This document shows positions 44,191 to 52,623 of a stretch of DNA of 64,000 bases, piece after piece (positions within the stretch are counted from its first letter, which is position 1; each line of letters opens with the position of its first letter). The notes beneath the pieces are model-generated. The model made no database searches. It saw only the letters and a program-made list of their open reading frames with translations, and had not been told where the DNA came from. The DNA is taken from NCBI RefSeq assembly GCF_031157355.1, contig NZ_JAVIFT010000001.1:248001-312000 (forward strand), written 5' to 3'. The position numbers and the translations under genes were made by a program. Source of the stretch: Hyphomicrobium sp. LHD-15 (GTDB taxonomy: Bacteria; Pseudomonadota; Alphaproteobacteria; Rhizobiales; Hyphomicrobiaceae).

Positions 44191-45051
44191 CTATCCCGGC
44201 GACTGGGACGGCGTTCTCTGCGCCTTGTCCCCCGGGACGTCGCCGTTGCCAGCACGGACGTCTCCGCATTTTTCGAGGGCCGCCGACGTCGAAGACCAGC
44301 GGTCCTTGGTGACGGTGACGATGTATCTGCGGCAACCCGAAGGCGCGCCCTGAACGAAGCGGATTTCGAAGAGAGCCTGCTCGCGCGACGGCTTCGGTGG
44401 CCAGGAGAAGGAGGCGTCGTCCGCAGTTTTGGCGAGTGCGGTCTTTATCGCATATCCCGCGTTTTTGAGATCGCCCTGGCTCAACCTCGTCAGGAGAACG
44501 TTCGGCAGGTCGGGGCCAAGGCCGGCTGCAATTGCACGCTTCCGTTTGGGGCTCTGATCCTTGATCTCCTCTGCCGGCTCAGCTTTTTCGGCGTAGGCTG
44601 TTCCCATTGCTTCTGTCGAAGGGGCCTCTTCCGCGGCAGGGCCTGTTGCCGGGTTTTGCGTTATCGTGAGTTCGGGAAGAGCTGCTTCGGCCGGCTGTCC
44701 GTTTGGAAGAGCCGGCGCGCTCGCACCCGCAAGATTATTTGGCGTCGAATCCGTGGTCGGCAGTCCCTCCGGCTTTACGCGCGCGATCATGTCCTGCGCG
44801 TTCGACACGGCGATCTCGTAGAAAGATTTCCCGGTCTCGATGACGCCCTCAACTCCGAGGTTCGCCACAGCCACCCAAGTTCCCGCAACCAGAACGATGC
44901 CGGCGAGCATTCGTCTCAATCGGGCCTTGCGCCGGTTCGGCAAGGGCGCGCCAGCTCTTTCGCTTGGCTCGACGTTCAACGAGAGGCTGTCAAAGTCCCT
45001 GTAATCGTCGTCGTAGGGACTTTCATTCCAAGTTTGATGACGAAGGGTCAT
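44191..45051 (-). CDS. Membrane-anchored hypothetical protein, partner of bactofilin
   Basis: This 286-residue protein has a charged cytoplasmic N-terminus (~47 residues, Asp/Arg-rich), one transmembrane helix (about 48-66, MLAGIVLVAGTWVAVANLGV), a Pro/Ala/Glu-rich linker (~95-165) and a C-terminal domain. That domain holds QGDLKNAGYAIKTALAKTAD and two Cys (GCRRYIVTVTKDRW and EKCGD) that could form a disulfide. I do not recognise a family. It lies 12 bases after the bactofilin gene, so both are co-transcribed, suggesting that the cytoskeletal protein and this bitopic protein work together at the envelope. Confidence 0.75.
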   Translation of the reverse strand: MTLRHQTWNESPYDDDYRDFDSLSLNVEPSERAGAPLPNRRKARLRRMLAGIVLVAGTWVAVANLGVEGVIETGKSFYEIAVSNAQDMIARVKPEGLPTTDSTPNNLAGASAPALPNGQPAEAALPELTITQNPATGPAAEEAPSTEAMGTAYAEKAEPAEEIKDQSPKRKRAIAAGLGPDLPNVLLTRLSQGDLKNAGYAIKTALAKTADDASFSWPPKPSREQALFEIRFVQGAPSGCRRYIVTVTKDRWSSTSAALEKCGDVRAGNGDVPGDKAQRTPSQSPG

Positions 45052-45062
45052 GCTGACCTCCT

Positions 45063-45461
45063 CTAACGGACGAGCCCATTAGATGCGGTGTGCTCTTCGG
45101 CGTCGCGGTCGGCCAGATGCAAGGGATTGGCGACCCGTCTCGATTTACCCTCGAAATAGCACCCGTTCTCCAAAGAGAGGACTTTGTGAAAGATCTCGGC
45201 GGTTACCGAGCAGGCGGTCTTCAGCGTGACGTGATTGGCGTAGATCGAGCCTGATGCCTCGCCCATGATCGTCGCCGCGTCCGCACAGATCGCGCCGTCC
45301 ACGGTCCCGCGCTCGGTAATCAGGAGGCTCGAGCACCAGACATCGCCGAGGATCGTGCCTTCCAAGACGACGTTGCCAGCGTATCGGATGCTGCCTTCGA
45401 GAATTGCTTGGCGGGGAATTGTAAGTGCTGGCAGCGTCGAGACCTTTTCACTCACTGTCAT
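45063..45461 (-). CDS. Bactofilin family cytoskeletal protein
   Basis: This 132-residue bactofilin (DUF583, polymer-forming cytoskeletal) protein has a central ~90-residue right-handed beta-helix made of short repeats (ILEGSIRYAGNVVLEGTILG; GTVDGAICADAATIMGEASG; SIYANHVTLKTACSV). Short flexible N- and C-terminal tails are typical. Bactofilins polymerise without nucleotide and often scaffold cell-wall enzymes. Two L,D-transpeptidase genes lie just to the right, which fits. It is first in a two-gene minus-strand operon. Confidence 0.88.
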   Translation of the reverse strand: MTVSEKVSTLPALTIPRQAILEGSIRYAGNVVLEGTILGDVWCSSLLITERGTVDGAICADAATIMGEASGSIYANHVTLKTACSVTAEIFHKVLSLENGCYFEGKSRRVANPLHLADRDAEEHTASNGLVR

Positions 45462-45812
45462 CTCCGTTCGGATCGAAGGACGTCGGCGAGGAGGTCGATC
45501 GCAATGTCAGTCTCCCTCATTCGAGACGTGACTTGCGGGACAGCCCCCAAATATCGCTCCGAGACAGCTTGAAAGCCGCAGCGGAAAGCGGCACTGCTGC
45601 CGATCTCGTGTGGGTTGTACTTGCGACGGGCAGATTACTTCGGCGAATGTGTCGAAAGATCGGCTCGCAACTGGATGGGATCGAACGATTTTATTCCGCA
45701 TAGACTCGACATTTCAGGCGTCGAGCACGAGATTCCGAGCATTCGGCCATCAGTTCCGCCCGTTTTCGGAACGATAACCACGCTGTGACAGACTTTCAGG
45801 ACAGCTTCGGGA
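45462..45812. other. Intergenic region between bactofilin and L,D-transpeptidase genes
   Basis: About 350 bases with no gene I can support. Short open frames exist but lack ribosome sites and coding-like third positions. It must hold the bactofilin promoter on the minus strand; I found no clear EcfG-type element there. Confidence 0.5.
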
Positions 45813-45838
45813 GGAACACCTCCACGCCGGCCGGCATT
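45813..45838 (+). promoter_or_regulatory. Possible weak EcfG-type promoter GGAAC-N17-CATT
   Basis: GGAAC (45813-45817) is followed after 17 bases by CATT (45835-45838), fitting GGAAC-N19-TT with a weaker -10. It would start transcription near 45845 and supports a translation start at 45875 or 45887 rather than at the GTG at 45785. Confidence 0.4.
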
Positions 45839-45874
45839 AACGCTAAAGCCGGGCTCCCGGGGATTTCTAGCTCA

Positions 45875-47512
45875 ATGGGTCACCACATGTTCCGCGGGAC
45901 ATTCGTCAAAGCCCTTCACGCCGCCTTGCTTGCGGCCGCTTTCGCCGCAGCGGCTACGTCCGCCGTCGCCGAGCCGCGCACCAAGACGGAGCGCAAATCC
46001 GCCGCGCCGGAAGCGACGCTTACCGGACCTGCTGTGCTCGCCGTCGTCTCGATCCGCGACCAGCTCATCTCGGTTTACGACGCCGCGGGGAATGCCGTGA
46101 GGGCGCGCGTGTCGAGCGGCCAAACCGAGTATGAGACGCCGGTCGGCATCTACAGCATCCTGCAGAAAAACAAGGATCACTATTCGAACCTCTACGACGA
46201 CGCGCAGATGCCGTTCATGCAGCGTCTGACGTGGTCGGGGATCGCGCTGCACGCCGGCGCCCTTCCCGGTTACCCCGCTTCGCACGGCTGCGTCCGCCTC
46301 CCCCACAGCTATGCCGAGCAGATTTTCGGCCTGGCTAAAATAGGAACTCGCGTTGTCGTCGCCCGCGAGAATATCGCGCCTTCGGAGATCGAGCACCCTC
46401 TGCTGTTCAAGCCAAAAGCGACCGGCGTGCAGGCTGCGGCGACCCCGATCGTCTACGATCCTGACGCGCAATCCGAGCTGACGCCGTTCATGCCCGACTT
46501 GCGCAACTGGCCGGAGCGGCAGGCGCTACTCGACCAGCTGAGAGCCGTGTCCGCTGCAAAGGCCGCGGAAGCCGACGCGGCTGCCCCGGAACTCGACGAG
46601 CTAAAGAAGGCGCTCAAGGAGCGCGAAGCCGTCCGGAGCAAAACGGCAAAAGTCTTGAAGCGCGCCGAAAAGGCACAGAGCCGCGCTGACGGCTGGGTGG
46701 AAAGCACCGCCAAGCGTCTTGCCGGAGCTAAGACTGACCGCGTGCGGAAAGCGGCGGAAGCAGAAACCGCAAAAGCAGCAACCGCCGCCGAAAAGGCCAA
46801 GCAGGCGTTCGACGATGCGAAAGCCAAGGACGATGCGGCAGCCGCGGACTTGGCACGCGCGACGGATGCGTTCAACGTTTCGGACGCCGTGAAGAAGAAA
46901 GCCACGGACGCTGCGAAAGAAGCCCGGCGCAAGACGCTGCCGGTCTCCGTGTTCGTCAGCCTCAAGACGCAGCGTGTCTATGTGCGGCAAGGCCATGAGG
47001 CCGTGATCGACATGCCGGTCAGCATTGCAGAACCGGAGACGCCGATCGGAACGCACACCTTTACCGCCGTGGACTACAAGGGAACCGTCGACAACGTGCG
47101 CTGGAACGTCGTCACGATCGTGCCCCGCAGGGCCGATGATTTCGATGACAACTACGGCGCGAGCAAGCGTCGCCGCGTGGCCGCTAACGAAGCGCCGCCC
47201 GCGACCGACGTCGTGGCCGCCAAGGCCGCGCTCGACCGCATCACGCTGCCGCCGGAGGTTGTTTCGAAGGTTTCGGAGTATGTCTGGCCGGGTTCGTCGC
47301 TCATCGTGTCCGACGAAGATCTGAGCAAAGAAACCGGCGCGGCGACCGACTTTGTCGTGCTGATCAGCGGCGAGCCGCAGGGCGGCATCAAGAAGCGGCC
47401 GCGCCAGCCGCCCAATTATTACCCTTACGACCCGTATTATGACGACTATTACTACTACGGCGACCGGCGCCGCAGACCGCAGCGCTATACGCCGTTCTTC
47501 AGCTTCTGGTAG
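45875..47512 (+). CDS. L,D-transpeptidase (YkuD domain) with second degenerate domain
   Basis: This 545-residue exported protein has a signal peptide at residues ~5-32 (FVKALHAALLAAAFAAAATS). The YkuD domain spans ~50-180, with the catalytic motif SHGCVRLPHSYAEQ and Cys139. A long Ala/Lys/Glu-rich coiled coil spans ~225-350. The second part (SVFVSLKTQRVYVRQGHEAV; ETPIGTHTFTAVDYKGTVD) resembles a YkuD beta-fold but lacks the HxxxSHGC motif. The C-terminus is Tyr/Pro/Arg-rich (PPNYYPYDPYYDDYYYYGD). It would cross-link peptidoglycan 3-3 or attach proteins. The start is set by the signal peptide; 45785 and 45887 are alternatives. Confidence 0.85.
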   Translation: MGHHMFRGTFVKALHAALLAAAFAAAATSAVAEPRTKTERKSAAPEATLTGPAVLAVVSIRDQLISVYDAAGNAVRARVSSGQTEYETPVGIYSILQKNKDHYSNLYDDAQMPFMQRLTWSGIALHAGALPGYPASHGCVRLPHSYAEQIFGLAKIGTRVVVARENIAPSEIEHPLLFKPKATGVQAAATPIVYDPDAQSELTPFMPDLRNWPERQALLDQLRAVSAAKAAEADAAAPELDELKKALKEREAVRSKTAKVLKRAEKAQSRADGWVESTAKRLAGAKTDRVRKAAEAETAKAATAAEKAKQAFDDAKAKDDAAAADLARATDAFNVSDAVKKKATDAAKEARRKTLPVSVFVSLKTQRVYVRQGHEAVIDMPVSIAEPETPIGTHTFTAVDYKGTVDNVRWNVVTIVPRRADDFDDNYGASKRRRVAANEAPPATDVVAAKAALDRITLPPEVVSKVSEYVWPGSSLIVSDEDLSKETGAATDFVVLISGEPQGGIKKRPRQPPNYYPYDPYYDDYYYYGDRRRRPQRYTPFFSFW

Positions 47513-47533
47513 CGGCTTGAAGAGGGGACATCA

Positions 47534-48559
47534 TTGGCAGGCGCAGGGGCCAGAAAGCTGGCCGCTGCCGCTTGGGCGATTGCGGCCTCAGTGTGCGCGA
47601 CCGGCCTCGCGACGGCGGAATCGATAAATGCGGATCGCTCCCAGACCGAACGGCTGGAGCGCTGGCAGGCTGCGCGCAGCGGGCAACTCAAGCTGCCTTT
47701 GCCAGGAACCCCGGACACTGCAAAGCTGATGACGCGCCTCACAGAGGCCGGACTGGCGCTCGGTGCGCCAACGTTGATCCGCATCTTCAAAGCGGAATCC
47801 GAGCTCGAAGTGTGGATCAAGAAGGATCGCAGCTTCACGCTCTTTGCCACCTATCCGGTCTGCTATTGGTCGGGCTCGCTCGGCCCCAAGCTCCGCGAGG
47901 GAGATCGGCAAACCCCGGAAGGCTTCTATACCGTCACCGAAGATCTGCTGCATCACGGCGATCGTTGGCGCCGCTCGCTCGATATCGGCTATCCAAACAT
48001 TTTCGATCGCGTCAACGGCCGCAGCGGCTCGCTCATTCTTGTCCATGGCGGATGCGATTCATCGGGCTGCTTCGCAATGACGAACGCAGTCAATTCCGAG
48101 ATCTACGACCTCGTGGCCGGCGCACTCCGCGGCGCCTCTCACGTTCCAATCCAAGTGTTCCCGTTCCGCATGACGGACGCCAATATGCTGGCGAGCGCCG
48201 CATCCCCCTGGACCCAGTTCTGGCGGGATCTCAAGGACGGCTATGATTCCTTCGAGCGCACGCGTCTGCCGCCACAGGTTTCAGTGTGCTCCAAACGCTA
48301 TCGCGTGCGCGATGCGTCTCCGTTCGAGCGGGAACTGGCAGGCGTCGAGCTGTGCGAGCAGGATCGCGACAGCATTCCGGATCACCTCGAACAGGCCAAT
48401 CGCGTGCCTACGAAACACGCCAAGGCCGAACGCCAAGCCCCCAAATGCAGCCTTGCACGTGCGAGCTGCCGCAAATGGGCCGCGCTGCGCGATCGCAAGC
48501 TGGCGAGCCGGACGGTCGCGGGCCGCGTGACGGCCAGCAAACGCTCTGCAGTCCGCTAA
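47534..48559 (+). CDS. YafK-type L,D-transpeptidase family protein
   Basis: This 341-residue exported protein uses a TTG start at 47534 preceded by GAGGGGAC. A signal peptide covers residues 1-28. The catalytic region reads LILVHGGCDSSGCFAMTNAV, the YafK/DpaA-type His-Gly-x-Cys...Ser-x-Gly-Cys motif. RIFKAESELEVWIKKD is the conserved leading strand. The C-terminal ~100 residues are Arg/Lys-rich with several Cys. E. coli YafK (DpaA) removes Braun lipoprotein from peptidoglycan, so this protein could cut or make L,D-links. It follows the previous L,D-transpeptidase gene by 21 bases, probably in one transcript. Confidence 0.82.
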   Translation: MAGAGARKLAAAAWAIAASVCATGLATAESINADRSQTERLERWQAARSGQLKLPLPGTPDTAKLMTRLTEAGLALGAPTLIRIFKAESELEVWIKKDRSFTLFATYPVCYWSGSLGPKLREGDRQTPEGFYTVTEDLLHHGDRWRRSLDIGYPNIFDRVNGRSGSLILVHGGCDSSGCFAMTNAVNSEIYDLVAGALRGASHVPIQVFPFRMTDANMLASAASPWTQFWRDLKDGYDSFERTRLPPQVSVCSKRYRVRDASPFERELAGVELCEQDRDSIPDHLEQANRVPTKHAKAERQAPKCSLARASCRKWAALRDRKLASRTVAGRVTASKRSAVR

Positions 48560-48577
48560 AGCAAATGCCGATCCGAT

Positions 48578-48829
48578 TCACGCTGCGCGAGGATGCGGGC
48601 GTGGGGCGTGAAGGTGCACGGAGGCGTAGCGCCACTCCATGTAGCGCCGGACCTCCGTCAACTGGCCATCGGACAGACGTGCCAAAGGCCAGCGTCCGCC
48701 ATCAATGCTCTTGATCTCGGCGGAGATCCATTTGTCGCGAAGCTCGTTGCCGTTCTCGAGCGAGGCGACGGCCGTGCGGTAGCGGATTTCAATGCGATCG
48801 CCCGGCGTCAGATCCGTTACGTTTGCCAT
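48578..48829 (-). CDS. Small hypothetical protein (83 residues)
   Basis: This 83-residue protein, MANVTDLTPGDRIEIRYRTA..., continues ENGNELRDKWISAEIKSIDG and RRYMEWRYASVHLHAPRPHP. The short beta-rich segments suggest an SH3- or Tudor-like barrel, which is a guess. GAGGAGA lies eight bases before the ATG at 48829. It is transcribed convergently to the YafK-type gene, and no partner is evident. Confidence 0.65.
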   Translation of the reverse strand: MANVTDLTPGDRIEIRYRTAVASLENGNELRDKWISAEIKSIDGGRWPLARLSDGQLTEVRRYMEWRYASVHLHAPRPHPRAA

Positions 48830-48966
48830 TGTCCAGTCTCCTCGTGGCTGACTGCGATACGGCCTAAGTTGTTGATCCGATATAGGCGCGGAACGGCGAC
48901 AGCCAAACCAAGAAGATCCGAATTCAATAGTTGGAATATGCTTTCCCGAGCACAACGGCGCACGGG

Positions 48967-49596
48967 TCAGGTTCGTCCGTAAGCGCGTGCGATCGGTTCA
49001 TACAGGCTCAAACGCTCGAACCAGGCAGCAAGCGATCCGAGCTTAGCGCTCTCCACCAGATCGAGCCGCATGTTGATGACCGGATAGAGCGCGAGATCGG
49101 CAATCGAAAGCTCACCTGCGATGAACTCGTTGCCACCGATCTGGCGATCGAACGCCGCGAACAGCGTGCGCAGACGCTCCAGAAAATATGCGTCGTTCGC
49201 TTCCGATTTGTCGGGCGCGTTAAGCTTGATGTAGCGCGTCAGGGTGTTTCCGACGGCGGCATCGGAGATCGCCGCCATGAACCATTGCAGCACGCGCAGC
49301 CGAGCTTGTGGATCGGCGGGGATGAAGCGGCCGCTTCTTTCCGCGGCGTGCAGCAAGATTGCACCGGATTGGCTCAGGACCAGAGGCTGGCCCCCGTGAC
49401 CGTTGCGATCGACGATCACCGGGATCGCCCCCAACGGATTGAGGGCCAGAAACTCCGGCGTCCTGTGCTGCCCGCCTTCGATGTTCACGACGATGCGCCG
49501 ATGCGGAATCTGGCAGGCTTCGAGCGCGATCGCAGCGCGATATCCGTTTCCGGTCGGTGCGAAATAGAGATCAATTTCCGATGGGGGCTGGCTCAT
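48967..49596 (-). CDS. Glutathione S-transferase family protein
   Basis: This 209-residue protein has a thioredoxin-like N-terminal domain (IDLYFAPTGNGYRAAIALEA; AIPVIVD; SQSGAILLHAAE with the Ser-based glutathione motif) and an all-helical C-terminal domain (FIAGELSIADLALYP). It resembles YghU/YfcG-like GSTs. It overlaps the ABC ATPase gene by 26 bases and is the last gene of that operon, so it may process the imported compound, perhaps by glutathione-dependent chemistry. Substrate unknown. Confidence 0.82.
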   Translation of the reverse strand: MSQPPSEIDLYFAPTGNGYRAAIALEACQIPHRRIVVNIEGGQHRTPEFLALNPLGAIPVIVDRNGHGGQPLVLSQSGAILLHAAERSGRFIPADPQARLRVLQWFMAAISDAAVGNTLTRYIKLNAPDKSEANDAYFLERLRTLFAAFDRQIGGNEFIAGELSIADLALYPVINMRLDLVESAKLGSLAAWFERLSLYEPIARAYGRT

Positions 49597-50416
49597 TGTC
49601 GGTTCCTTGCGGCGCGCCGGATGGTGCTGCCGAATTGAAATGCTGTGCGAGGCGCCCCTTCAACGCGGCGTAGGGCTCGGAGGCAACGGGTTTCGGCCTC
49701 GAGCGCGGGCGCGCAATCGGAACCTCCACGATGTCCTTGATCGTCGCCGGGGATCCACCCAATACGACGACGCGGTCGGCAAGATGGATCGCCTCGTCAA
49801 GATCGTGGGTGACGAGAACAACGGTTGCGCCGGCTGTTCGCCAAATGCCAGAGATCTCGTCCTGGAGCGTTCGGCGGGTGGCAATGTCGAGCGCGGAGAA
49901 CGGCTCGTCCATGAGGAGAAGTTCCGGCTCGAGCGCCAGGGCGCGCGCGATGCTGACGCGTTGCTGTTGTCCGCCCGACAGTTGATGCGGCCAGCGATTT
50001 TCGAGAGCTTCGAGACCGACGAGGCGAAGGGCGTTGCGGGCGCGATCCCTGCGCACGCTCCGGCTTGGAACAATACCCTCCAGTCCGAACTCGACATTGC
50101 CGCGCACGCGGCGCCAGGGCAGCAAACGCGCATCTTGAAATACGAGAGCGGCGAACTTCCCGGAGGCTCGCGGCCGGCCGACAGCCGAGATCGTCCCGCG
50201 GCTCGGGGCAACCAAGCCGGAGATCGCTCTCAAAAGCGTGGATTTGCCGATACCCGACGGACCGACTATGGCGAGGAACTCCCCGGTGCGAATATCGAGA
50301 GAGACATTCTCTAGAATCGGCCGGTCAACTTGGCCCGGTGCGCTCAAGGCGACATCCGAAATGCGCACGAGCACGTCGGGTCTTTCGACGTCTGCGCGTG
50401 AAACTAGTGCGTCCAC
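49571..50416 (-). CDS. ABC transporter ATP-binding protein (SsuB/TauB-like)
   Basis: This ~281-residue ATPase has Walker A GPSGIGKSTLL, Q-loop LVFQDARLLPWRRVRGNVEF, signature LSGGQQQRVSIARAL, Walker B LLLMDEPFSALD and H-loop LVTHDLDEA. The C-terminal ~50 residues include a Pro/Arg-rich PIARPRSRPKPV stretch. A GTG at 50416 with GGAG upstream is chosen; an ATG at 50440 would overlap the permease by 37 bases. It serves the permease and binding protein encoded upstream. Confidence 0.88.
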   Translation of the reverse strand: MDALVSRADVERPDVLVRISDVALSAPGQVDRPILENVSLDIRTGEFLAIVGPSGIGKSTLLRAISGLVAPSRGTISAVGRPRASGKFAALVFQDARLLPWRRVRGNVEFGLEGIVPSRSVRRDRARNALRLVGLEALENRWPHQLSGGQQQRVSIARALALEPELLLMDEPFSALDIATRRTLQDEISGIWRTAGATVVLVTHDLDEAIHLADRVVVLGGSPATIKDIVEVPIARPRSRPKPVASEPYAALKGRLAQHFNSAAPSGAPQGTDNEPAPIGN

Positions 50417-51171
50417 GGCAACAATCTCCGGGTCAGCCATTCGAGCGCGGTGTCGGTGACGCAATAGAGCGCTGCGATCGTCGCCATGTAGAGGACGACC
50501 AGATCGGTGGCGAGCACGCCCGAGGCTTCGAGCAAGCGCTGGCCCACGCCTGCGACACCCAGCATCTCGGCAGCCAGAACCGCGATCCAGCCCATGGACA
50601 CACCGGCCCTGACGCCGGAGAGGATTCCAGGTGCCGCGCCCGGCAGCACGATCTTGCGGATCCGGGTGAAGAAGGCCCCCTGCCCGAACGCGTGCGCCAG
50701 TTCGATCTTGTCGGTATCGACCGCACGCGCGGCGGATTGCGTCGCGATGTAGTTCAGCCAGAATACGCCGGTCGCAATGATGAAGGCGGCCGCCGCCTCG
50801 CCGATCCCGAACCAGATGATGGCGAAGGGCAGCCACGCGATGGGAGAGATCGGCCGCAGCAGCCGTGCGATGCCCTCCGTCAGGGCATTGAAAAGCGGCC
50901 ATTGAGCCGTTGCCAAACCAAACCCGATGCCGAGCAGCGTACCGATGGCGACGCCGACGGCGTAGTGGGAGAGGCTCGCGAGGACATTCGCGAGCCAGCG
51001 GCCGGACTGGAACTCGCTTTCAAAAGCCAGCGCAACGCTGCTCGGCGCCGGAAGCAAGGTGGCCGGCATCAGATGAAACCTGGCAACGATCTCCAACAGC
51101 AGAAGAAAGCCAACCGCGCTCGCGACCGAAACGGCACCCAGCCGGACCGGCGAGGAAGCCGCAACGCTCAT
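50404..51171 (-). CDS. ABC transporter permease (SsuC/TauC-like)
   Basis: This 255-residue membrane protein has about six hydrophobic helices. The EAA-like coupling loop is seen in ELAHAFGQGAFFTRIRKIVL followed by PGAAPGILSG. It is homologous in layout to the guanidine permease encoded at 4369, but clearly a different transporter. Its start overlaps the binding-protein stop by four bases. Substrates of this type are sulfonates, nitrate, taurine, thiamine precursors and aromatic acids; I cannot choose. Confidence 0.88.
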   Translation of the reverse strand: MSVAASSPVRLGAVSVASAVGFLLLLEIVARFHLMPATLLPAPSSVALAFESEFQSGRWLANVLASLSHYAVGVAIGTLLGIGFGLATAQWPLFNALTEGIARLLRPISPIAWLPFAIIWFGIGEAAAAFIIATGVFWLNYIATQSAARAVDTDKIELAHAFGQGAFFTRIRKIVLPGAAPGILSGVRAGVSMGWIAVLAAEMLGVAGVGQRLLEASGVLATDLVVLYMATIAALYCVTDTALEWLTRRLLPWTH

Positions 51172-52187
51172 CGTGTAGCCTGCAGTTCGTTGTAGCTCGT
51201 CCAGTCGAACAGTTCATTTTCCGGAACGATCTTCGGCTGGACGCCGATTTCGACCTGAAACTCCTGTAGGGATTTCGTGCCTTCGGCGAGCCGGCGCAGG
51301 TCATCGGTGATGGGATTGTTGGGGGACGTCAAGGCCGCCTCGATCACCTCCAGCGGGATCAGCCCCTTCCCGAGATGGGCTTCCGTCGAGATGGCCGCCC
51401 GTTTCGGATCGCTTTTGATCAACGCGATGGCCTTGCTGTTGAGCGCCACCAGCGATTTCACTTTGTCCGGATGTTCCTTGAGGATCTTCTCTCTTACCGA
51501 CAGCACAAAGCCCGGATGACCAGGCATCAGATCATGGCCGGTCGCGAGCAGCTTGGAGGACGGATCCTTGCTTTTCACGATTGTGATGATCGGCTCCGGC
51601 ATGGTCGCAGCGTCGACCGCCTTGGCAAGCAGAGACTGGCGCACCTGCTCCTCGCCCTGGCTCAGGATCGAGACGTCCGCCTCGTTGATCTTTTGCGTCT
51701 TGATGTAATGGCGCAAGGCCGTATCGGGGATGGTGCCTTTCGGGAGAGTCGCGATCGATACGGGCCGGCCGTGTTGCTGGCGGAATGCTTCGAACGCCTT
51801 CGCCGGGCTGGCCGCGCCATCGTAGGCTTTGGCAAGGTCGGCAAGTCCGATGAGCGAGACGATCTCAACGCCGTTTGCGGCCACGATCTTGAGATCGATC
51901 CCCCGCGCGCGGGCGACTACAACCGGCGATACCGCCATGTAGACCGCGTCGAATTCACCGGAGGCCAGGGCCTGGATCAGCGTCGTGCCGGACGAGAAGC
52001 GCGTGAGCTCCAGATCGACGCCCGCCTCCTTTGCCCATCCCTCATTGGTCAGAATGAACAGCGGCGCCATGTTCACCATTGGAACGTAGGCAACGCGCAA
52101 TTTGAGATTTTCCGCATGAGAAAGCTGGGGCGAGAAAATCGCGACCAGCGTGGCACAAGCCGCGAAAAGCCGGCGCAAGAACGACAT
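51168..52187 (-). CDS. ABC transporter substrate-binding protein (NMT1/SsuA-like)
   Basis: This 339-residue protein has a signal peptide (FLRRLFAACATLVAIFSPQL then SHA) and an NMT1-like binding fold (LRVAYVPMVNMAPLFILTNE; SGEFDAVYMAVSPVVVARAR). GGGG lies seven bases before the ATG. First gene of the transporter-GST operon. The 436-base gap to the divergent CoA-transferase gene holds its promoter. A role in importing a sulfonate or aromatic carboxylate is only suggested by family and the co-transcribed GST. Confidence 0.88.
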   Translation of the reverse strand: MSFLRRLFAACATLVAIFSPQLSHAENLKLRVAYVPMVNMAPLFILTNEGWAKEAGVDLELTRFSSGTTLIQALASGEFDAVYMAVSPVVVARARGIDLKIVAANGVEIVSLIGLADLAKAYDGAASPAKAFEAFRQQHGRPVSIATLPKGTIPDTALRHYIKTQKINEADVSILSQGEEQVRQSLLAKAVDAATMPEPIITIVKSKDPSSKLLATGHDLMPGHPGFVLSVREKILKEHPDKVKSLVALNSKAIALIKSDPKRAAISTEAHLGKGLIPLEVIEAALTSPNNPITDDLRRLAEGTKSLQEFQVEIGVQPKIVPENELFDWTSYNELQATR

Positions 52188-52623
52188 CTTATCCCCCTGT
52201 CGGTTATTTCCGCCCGCTGCAACGAGAACGACGCGACGTTGCGTCGTTGTCCAATGGGCGCGCTCCTTTGCGCCTCAACAGCGGGACGTTTCATGTATGG
52301 CGGGCGGAGCTTAGTCGTGTGCGCGCGGCTTTCTACGAATTATAATTCATATCCATATTTGCACTGATCGGATCTGTACTGACAGATGCTGCCGGGGGAA
52401 TATCGATATCAGCAATCCTTCGTTGGCCTGGCCCCGCACTTGGCCGAGGACTGCTCTCGACCTTAGGATCGAACGTCGCGCCTCTCGCAATGCGCGTCCG
52501 TCGTGGGGCGCCTCATGACATTGCGGCGCGCTGCGTTACGGGCGCTCGCGGATTGCAGCTGGCTTCCTTCACTTATCCGAGCTGCGCTGCAAACCATGTG
52601 GCGCAGAGAGCAAAGAGGCCACG
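52188..52623. other. Divergent promoter region with three palindromes
   Basis: No gene seen. An A/T-rich core holds GAATTATAATTC (52337-52348, perfect, containing TATAAT on both strands), ATCTGT-ACTG-ACAGAT (52372-52387) and ATATCGATAT just after 52400. These are candidate operators or promoter elements shared by the ABC operon and the CoA-transferase gene. Confidence 0.45.

Noticed and set aside
45507-45701. 64-codon minus-strand frame upstream of bactofilin
   Set aside because: No ribosome-binding site, mixed third-position composition and no recognisable features.
45748-45795. Further EcfG promoters at GGAAC near 45770 (+) and 45752 (-)
   Set aside because: Neither has TT at 18-19 bases after GGAAC.
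45785-45874. GTG at 45785 as start of the L,D-transpeptidase
   Set aside because: It would put 30 polar residues before the signal peptide and lies upstream of a possible promoter; starts at 45875 or 45887 fit an exported protein better.
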